Part shown: positions 27,508 to 32,038 of the stretch, piece after piece | Numbering within the stretch: the first letter of the stretch is position 1 | Layout of the letters: each line of letters begins with the position of its first letter | Source: an uncultured Gammaproteobacteria bacterium | GTDB taxonomy: Bacteria > Pseudomonadota > Gammaproteobacteria > SZUA-229 | NCBI GenBank assembly: GCA_937998645.1 | Contig: CALLCZ010000049.1 | Span: 1-32,038 of the forward strand | DNA: 32,038 nt | Direction: 5' to 3' | Made by a program: the position numbers and the translations under genes | The notes under the pieces: generated by a model | What the model saw: only the letters and a program-made list of their open reading frames with translations | What the model was told of the DNA's origin: nothing | The model's database searches: none

Positions 27508-29343
27508 ATGCGCATAGAGTCACTCTCGATAAAATCAGCAACGATCATCATATTCGCCATGATCGGTGTTATAGCTGTCATTCTTTCATTACTGGCCGGC
27601 TCGTATTTCAGACAGGCAGCTCTTAATGCGCAAATGGACAGCCTGTCACGCGTTATTGAAGTCGCCTCGCAGGAAATGCTCAAGGGGGTAAGGCGGCATA
27701 CGTTTGACCTCGGCATGAAGCTGGGCCACAGCAAGGAACTGATCCATGCTGTGAAGACAGTTGAGGAAAATGGCGGACATAAACTGCTTGTTGAACTTCT
27801 TGATGATCCTTTTGTAAATGGTTTCGTCGGATTTTCCAGCATCGATCTGGAAAAAATACGGATATATAGTCTGGAACTGGATCTGATAGCCCAGAGCAGC
27901 GCCGGGACTGAAGCGCTTGACGGACAACTGTCTGATTACATGACAGAATTAGTCAGCAAACGCAAACACACTGATCGCCTCAAAGCTGTAGACGCAATCT
28001 GGATATCTTCAGAAGGCCCCCAGTTCTCAACCCTGGTCCCACTGGGCGGCTTACGCCCGACTGGCTACCTGGAAATCATTGTTAATCTTGTGTTTAATCT
28101 CCCGGATATCGGCAAAATCACCCAAACGCCGGTGAACAGCTTTTCCATGGCGGGCATTCAGATCAGCGATGATGATCAGGATATCACTGACAACTATCTT
28201 CCCGTTGAATTCACCCTGCTTGCATCTGATGGACAGCCCGCATTCCGGATCGTAGGTTATGAGGATGTCGACAAGCTGAACAGGAAAATGGAAGAAACAC
28301 AAATCATCACAATCAGCGGTTTCCTGCTGTTGTCACTGAGCACTTTATTATGCGCCTTGTGGCTGTTTAACCGCTTTCTTTTTACCCCACTCAGCAAGAT
28401 GGTGGCAGACATGGAACAGGTTTCGCACGGTAAACTGGATCTGACCGTAAACAACAAGGGATTGAGAGAGTTCCATGTCCTTGCTGATGCCTTTAATTCA
28501 ATGTCTGACCAGGTAAGGATGCGGACAAATGATCTTGAGCGTCTGCTGGACATGGGCGACAGCGCGATCATGTGTTTCGATCACGACAAAGAAGCCGTCT
28601 ATATTAATAAGGCCACAACCCGGCTACTTGGCTATTCCAATGATGAATTCTTTGATCTCGACCTGGCCGACCTGTTTACTGACGACATCATGCAGTTAAT
28701 GAAACATTCAGCTGTAGCCGATAGTTCAGGCCAGAAAAAACTGCATACATCACTGACCTGCAAACATAAAGACGGGCATGAATTTCAAATTACCGCAGTA
28801 ATCAACTGTATCGATGTGATGGGGCAAAGTGGCTATGCGATCGCACTGGATACAGTCTCAGGCAATCAGGCAAAGATGACCGGACAAAGTGAACAACGCC
28901 TCGATGCCGTAGAACAGTCACTCAGCAGCCTGCTGGAATTCGCCAGAAACAATCCCGGGTTGATGTCAGGAGCGGGTATAGGCCTGCTAGAACCGATGGG
29001 CGAAACACAGAAAACATTAATAAGAGAACAGGCCGTCAATGTCATGGGCCTTGCCCTCGCCTGCTGGGAACATGACCTGGGAAAATCAAAACTGGAACTG
29101 GCTGAGGATAGTAAAATCTGGCCGGTCTATATCGATAAATCAACCCCCACCACCCGCACGCTGGACAAGTACCTGAAACTGGATAGCTGCCCCAAAAACC
29201 CCCGCAACCAGCGCGTGATAGATACGGCCGAGTTTGTGTTGAGAAATATGAGCAACAGAACGACCGTGGGCAGAAAAAAGCTCCAGGACGCCCTGGATGC
29301 TTTCCGGCTGTTGTTATCCGGTATGAAATCTGCCGTCAAATAG
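27508..29343 (+). CDS. HAMP-PAS membrane sensor with unclassified C-terminal module
   Basis: 611 aa. Topology: TM1 at about residues 11-31, a periplasmic sensory region of about 230 residues (33-265), TM2 at about 266-289, a HAMP linker (290-345), then a PAS domain (345-455, with AIMCFDHDKEAVYINKA and TRLLGYSNDEFF). After a linker, the last 110 residues (about 497-605) form a conserved-looking module: LIREQAVNVMGLALACWEH, GKSKLELAEDSKIW, TRTLDKYLKLDSCP and FVLRNM. No histidine kinase, GGDEF, EAL or MCP signalling domain is present. I recall similar C-terminal segments in other proteobacterial HAMP/PAS proteins but know no function for them. It may pass a periplasmic signal to a cytoplasmic partner. 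Confidence 0.82.
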   Translation: MRIESLSIKSATIIIFAMIGVIAVILSLLAGSYFRQAALNAQMDSLSRVIEVASQEMLKGVRRHTFDLGMKLGHSKELIHAVKTVEENGGHKLLVELLDDPFVNGFVGFSSIDLEKIRIYSLELDLIAQSSAGTEALDGQLSDYMTELVSKRKHTDRLKAVDAIWISSEGPQFSTLVPLGGLRPTGYLEIIVNLVFNLPDIGKITQTPVNSFSMAGIQISDDDQDITDNYLPVEFTLLASDGQPAFRIVGYEDVDKLNRKMEETQIITISGFLLLSLSTLLCALWLFNRFLFTPLSKMVADMEQVSHGKLDLTVNNKGLREFHVLADAFNSMSDQVRMRTNDLERLLDMGDSAIMCFDHDKEAVYINKATTRLLGYSNDEFFDLDLADLFTDDIMQLMKHSAVADSSGQKKLHTSLTCKHKDGHEFQITAVINCIDVMGQSGYAIALDTVSGNQAKMTGQSEQRLDAVEQSLSSLLEFARNNPGLMSGAGIGLLEPMGETQKTLIREQAVNVMGLALACWEHDLGKSKLELAEDSKIWPVYIDKSTPTTRTLDKYLKLDSCPKNPRNQRVIDTAEFVLRNMSNRTTVGRKKLQDALDAFRLLLSGMKSAVK

Positions 29344-29673
29344 AAGCACCCACCTGTATCTGTTGCCCTGTCTTTACAGCCCTGGCCCGGTGACATTATT
29401 AAATCATCGAACAACACCCTGTGTTGAATGCCCCCCGTTAATTTTCGTCAAAATCAGATTTCAACAAGCGCTATGCCATTGTAATAGCAGGTTGTTTTTA
29501 TTTTTTTAAACGTACGAATCCAGACGAACAAGATGCTGGAAATTCATTGTTTCCAGGTTTAGTTTGCACCTCAGGCATTGTAGAAATGTTGCGCTCCACA
29601 CATCGTTATTCGCCTTTAAGCAGCAGGCGATGGTTGAAACGAAATGAACTTTTTAAAGCTCCGAGGAAATAAT
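29344..29673. other. Intergenic region upstream of the DUF302 gene
   Basis: This 330-base stretch contains a terminator-like hairpin (29463-29507) and the ribosome site of the next gene (GAGGA at 29663-29667). An AT-rich segment at about 29495-29515 may hold promoter elements, but no consensus is clear. No gene or structured RNA was recognised. Confidence 0.4.
29463..29507 (+). terminator. Possible rho-independent terminator after the HAMP-PAS gene
   Basis: Stem parts AACAA/TTGTT and GCTAT/ATAGC, with small internal asymmetry, are followed by TTTATTTTTTT. It lies about 120 bases after the stop codon, so an RNA of that length beyond the gene is implied. Confidence 0.45.
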
Positions 29674-31131
29674 ATGAAAATTGATACGAGGAAATCCAGC
29701 TTGACAGTAAGTCGCTGGGTTCAAAAAGCACTTTTTGGAAGTGCCGTGCTTGGTCTGGCCATCGGCATGGGAATGCAATCAGCCGTGGCTGGCTCTCCTG
29801 CCACAAAGAAAGCATTCAAGCACTTCACTCCCTTTACCCGCGTAGCGCAGATGCCGATTGTGCGGGATGAAAGGGGCAAGATTGATTATGAAGCCACCTA
29901 TGCCAAGGCTCAGGCAGCGGCATTACACCTTGCCGATTTTGTCGCGCGCTACAAGGATTCTGATGTTCTGGGTGAAGACATCATCCTCGGCCACGATTGG
30001 GTACTGGGAGGCACTTCGCCAACCTGTCGCAAGACCCAGACCTGTTCTGATGATGAAATCGCTCACGCGATTCTGGGTATTCCATCACCGGAAAAAATCA
30101 ATCCTGATAAAGGTGCATTTTTAGATGAGGCTGAAACAATCAAAAATGTCAAAAAAGCCAGCGTGCTGGATTTCTGTAATGAGCACTATGCCAAGCAGGC
30201 ACTGGGTGTGGCGCCCATTATCGATGACAAAAAGGTCGTGAATGGCTACAGTCACACACCCGCCCTGCCTTGCGAAGTATCGGTCTGGAATGATGATAAG
30301 CATATCTATGTGGACATGCTTGACCCGAATGCCATATTCACCCTGTTCTTCACTGACGTGCATTTCAGTGCAGAGATGGACGATCCTGCCTTTGCCGATG
30401 CGATCAGTGCACTTCCTCCGCAGGTGAAATCCGAAATTATGGCGATTGTCCGTCATGCCATGGATGATTTTGATCCAAAAACGACACCCAGGCAAAAGGC
30501 GCTGGGTCCAGTTTATAAAAGCATGGAGCAGGTCATAGAAGCCGTGGATGCTTCACCGGAAGACTCCCCCTACAAGCACGTGGGCTATACGCAAGTGGGT
30601 GGCGGTGACTTTGATAGTACCGATGCACAGGCTGTGACCCAGGCCATCATCAACACCATGAGCATACATGGTGAACCTGATCAGGGTACACATCCGACGG
30701 TAATCGATGATGAAGACAACACCCTGGACAGCATCCTGAGTACCGGCTCAAGCTGGCGTTCGGCCCGCCCGTCTCCGCTGCCACTGCCGGGCAAGAACTA
30801 CATCATTGAAGCCTGTTCGCCGAAGTTTGCCAAAATGGCTATGGGTACCGGTTTGCATCATGTAACAGCCTTGCCCTGTGAAATAACCGTGCAGGTGATT
30901 GACCAGGACGGCGATGGCAGCAAGGAGACGCTGGTAGTGAGCTACCTTGATCCACACTTCATGCTGGGCGCCCTGTTTGCTGATATATCTGAAGAAGAGA
31001 AACAAACTTTTGCAGCTATCCCAGGCACAATTATGGATGACCTGCAAAAGATTGTAGCTGCAGCGCTTGAATTCAATTCAGGATACACCCTGAATGAAGG
31101 CGTACAGATCAAGTATGACATGCTGCCATAA
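29674..31131 (+). CDS. Exported protein with two DUF302-like repeats
   Basis: 485 aa from the ATG at 29674, preferred over an upstream in-frame ATG at 29644 because GAGGA lies six bases before it. The signal peptide has a basic n-region (KIDTRK...SRWVQK) and hydrophobic core ending SAVA. Two halves share a DUF302-type pattern: DFCNEHYAKQAL then ALPCEVSV then VDMLDPNAIF; and EACSPKFAKMAM then ALPCEITV then VSYLDPHFML. Each half has a Cys near the start and another in the LPCE motif. DUF302 has no established biochemical role. The first half is preceded by CRKTQTC, another Cys pair. It is followed by a strong terminator, so it is likely transcribed alone. Confidence 0.8.
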   Translation: MKIDTRKSSLTVSRWVQKALFGSAVLGLAIGMGMQSAVAGSPATKKAFKHFTPFTRVAQMPIVRDERGKIDYEATYAKAQAAALHLADFVARYKDSDVLGEDIILGHDWVLGGTSPTCRKTQTCSDDEIAHAILGIPSPEKINPDKGAFLDEAETIKNVKKASVLDFCNEHYAKQALGVAPIIDDKKVVNGYSHTPALPCEVSVWNDDKHIYVDMLDPNAIFTLFFTDVHFSAEMDDPAFADAISALPPQVKSEIMAIVRHAMDDFDPKTTPRQKALGPVYKSMEQVIEAVDASPEDSPYKHVGYTQVGGGDFDSTDAQAVTQAIINTMSIHGEPDQGTHPTVIDDEDNTLDSILSTGSSWRSARPSPLPLPGKNYIIEACSPKFAKMAMGTGLHHVTALPCEITVQVIDQDGDGSKETLVVSYLDPHFMLGALFADISEEEKQTFAAIPGTIMDDLQKIVAAALEFNSGYTLNEGVQIKYDMLP

Positions 31132-31180
31132 GATGCAGATAGCCATAGGAATAGTGGCTAGTCGATAACTGGCCGAGAAC

Positions 31181-31220
31181 AGCACCGAACTCGTATAAGT
31201 TTCGAGTTCGGTGCTTTATC
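31181..31220 (+). terminator. Rho-independent terminator after the DUF302 gene
   Basis: A perfect 13-base stem (AGCACCGAACTCG, 31181-31193, pairing with 31203-31215) and nine-base loop is followed by TTATCTT. It lies 50 bases past the stop codon and separates this gene from the thioredoxin gene. Confidence 0.85.
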
Positions 31221-31259
31221 TTCACAAGTCACCCATTAGTGATTAAGTAAAATCTAAGC

Positions 31260-31784
31260 ATGAAAAAAACGATGAAAAGGATATGGCGGATAACCCTTGC
31301 AGCCTTATTGCTACTATCAACCTCACAGGTAAGAGCCGTTGACTATGAACTTCCCGATGTAGATGGTCAGATGCAAACACTTGACCAGTATCAGGGCAAA
31401 TGGGTCATCGTCAATTACTGGGCAACCTGGTGCACGACCTGCTTGAAAGAACTTCCGGACCTCGTCTCATTTCACCAGAACAACAAGGACAAGGATGCAG
31501 TTGTTGTTGGTATCAATTTTGAAGATATAAACATGGAAGAACTCAGTACCTTCATCGAAGATAAATCTATCCCCTACCCGATACTGAGCAGCAAACCCGT
31601 ACCCGTCACCCCGATTGGTAAAGTTCCTGCACTTCCAACCACATACATCATCAACCCGGAAGGAAAAGTGGTGGCGGGCGATGTCGGTATCATTACCCAA
31701 CAAGACCTCGAAAACTATATTGCCGGCGAGAAAGCCGCGCGCACGGTTGCAGAGAAAGCAACAACTAAAGATGACGCATCATAG
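31260..31784 (+). CDS. TlpA-like periplasmic thioredoxin-fold protein
   Basis: 174 aa. Signal peptide or anchor at residues 1-26 (MKKTMKRIWRI, then a hydrophobic run to VRA). The thioredoxin-like domain has YELPDVDGQMQTLDQYQGK, VNYWATWCTTCLKELPDL with redox pair CTTC, a central VPALPTTYIINPEGKVV with the cis-Pro, and a C-terminal alanine/lysine-rich tail. Such TlpA/ResA-type proteins reduce or exchange disulfides in periplasmic partners, for example in cytochrome maturation, but the target cannot be read here. An earlier in-frame start and a second ATG at 31272 are both possible. Its stop lies five bases from the convergent antiporter gene. Confidence 0.87.
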   Translation: MKKTMKRIWRITLAALLLLSTSQVRAVDYELPDVDGQMQTLDQYQGKWVIVNYWATWCTTCLKELPDLVSFHQNNKDKDAVVVGINFEDINMEELSTFIEDKSIPYPILSSKPVPVTPIGKVPALPTTYIINPEGKVVAGDVGIITQQDLENYIAGEKAARTVAEKATTKDDAS

Positions 31785-31789
31785 CTGTT

Positions 31790-32038
31790 TCAATCACGCC
31801 GCCGGCTTGCTTCACTGGAAATCGGTGTGGGGTATTGATTGATCACCCAGTAAGTCGATATAACAAACGTCAGAATCACTACGGTCTGAATAAGATAAGA
31901 GGATCTTTGATCGATCAAGCCTGATACCAGTGCAGCGTATGCCACCAGCAGGGAAAACTCACTGGCCTGGCCAAGTCGGAAGCCGAGATTCCAGGCCAGG
32001 CTGCGGTGTTCACTGACGCCTTTAAGCAAATAGCGAAA
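31790..32038 (-). CDS. Cation/proton antiporter (CPA2/KefB-like), C-terminal part only
   Basis: 82 codons visible, entering from the right edge and ending at a TGA at 31790-31792. The segment GFRLGQASEFSLLVAYAAL resembles the conserved GQGGEF-type helix of KefB/KefC-like Na+(K+)/H+ antiporters, followed by another hydrophobic helix (YLIQTVVILTFVISTYW) and a short polar tail. There is no TrkA-N domain within the visible part, so if it is a Kef-like protein it lacks the regulatory domain or that domain belongs to another gene. The family call rests on about 80 residues. Confidence 0.65.
   Translation of the reverse strand, partial: FRYLLKGVSEHRSLAWNLGFRLGQASEFSLLVAYAALVSGLIDQRSSYLIQTVVILTFVISTYWVINQYPTPISSEASRRRD

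Noticed and set aside
31790..32029. A complete 79-codon protein starting inside the window
   Set aside because: The frame remains open to the right edge, and the hydrophobic pattern is that of the C-terminal helices of a longer antiporter.

Overview
The window is chromosomal DNA from a free-living type gammaproteobacterium. The order glyA-nrdR-ribD-ribE-ribBA-ribH-nusB-thiL-pgpA, the block ftsK-lolA-rarA beside trxB, and an ettA-type ABC-F gene are all characteristic of that class. I cannot name a genus. The periplasmic redox/sulfur-type proteins at the right end (rhodanese, tandem DUF302, TlpA-like thioredoxin) and a proteasome-like Ntn hydrolase would fit an environmental, possibly sulfur-oxidising, lineage, but that is inference. 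No tRNA, rRNA, CRISPR array or prophage was recognised.

Layout. (1) 1-8831, minus strand: a long co-directional cluster read from glyA through nrdR and ribD, then (after a 550-base repeat-filled gap) a proteasome-like Ntn hydrolase, riboflavin synthase, a RibB-type protein with a degenerate GTP cyclohydrolase II domain, ribH, nusB, thiL, pgpA and a secreted retropepsin-like protease cut by the window edge. The last four genes overlap by 1 or 4 bases and are probably translationally coupled. (2) 8832-12940: a promoter region, then plus-strand ettA and a GGDEF-EAL protein whose 3' end overlaps a convergent PilZ gene; both proteins belong to c-di-GMP signalling. (3) 12941-13698: a gene-free island of nested palindromes. 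(4) 13699-20925, minus strand: a PhnD-like periplasmic binding protein, a possible 36-aa membrane peptide, rarA, lolA, a REP-associated tyrosine transposase (RAYT) framed by inverted REP copies, ftsK and alanine dehydrogenase. (5) 21037-25105, plus strand: trxB, a FemAB/GNAT-like protein, an amino-acid-type periplasmic binding protein, a small unknown protein and aat. (6) 25106-25366: another nested REP/palindrome block. (7) 25367-31784, plus strand: a lipase-maturation-factor-like membrane protein, a periplasmic rhodanese, a HAMP-PAS sensor with an unclassified C-terminal module, a tandem-DUF302 exported protein and a TlpA-like thioredoxin. (8) The C-terminal end of a minus-strand cation/proton antiporter runs off the right edge.

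The most unusual structure is at 16760-17390. A REP-RAYT unit lies between ftsK and lolA; the RAYT reading frame is broken by one base at a homopolymer, and the REP palindrome on the lolA side appears to have become part of the lolA signal-peptide coding region, leaving only TTG starts. Other points of interest are the proteasome homologue inside the riboflavin operon, the zinc-less RibBX-type protein, three separate nested-palindrome islands, and the unclassified output domain of the HAMP-PAS sensor.
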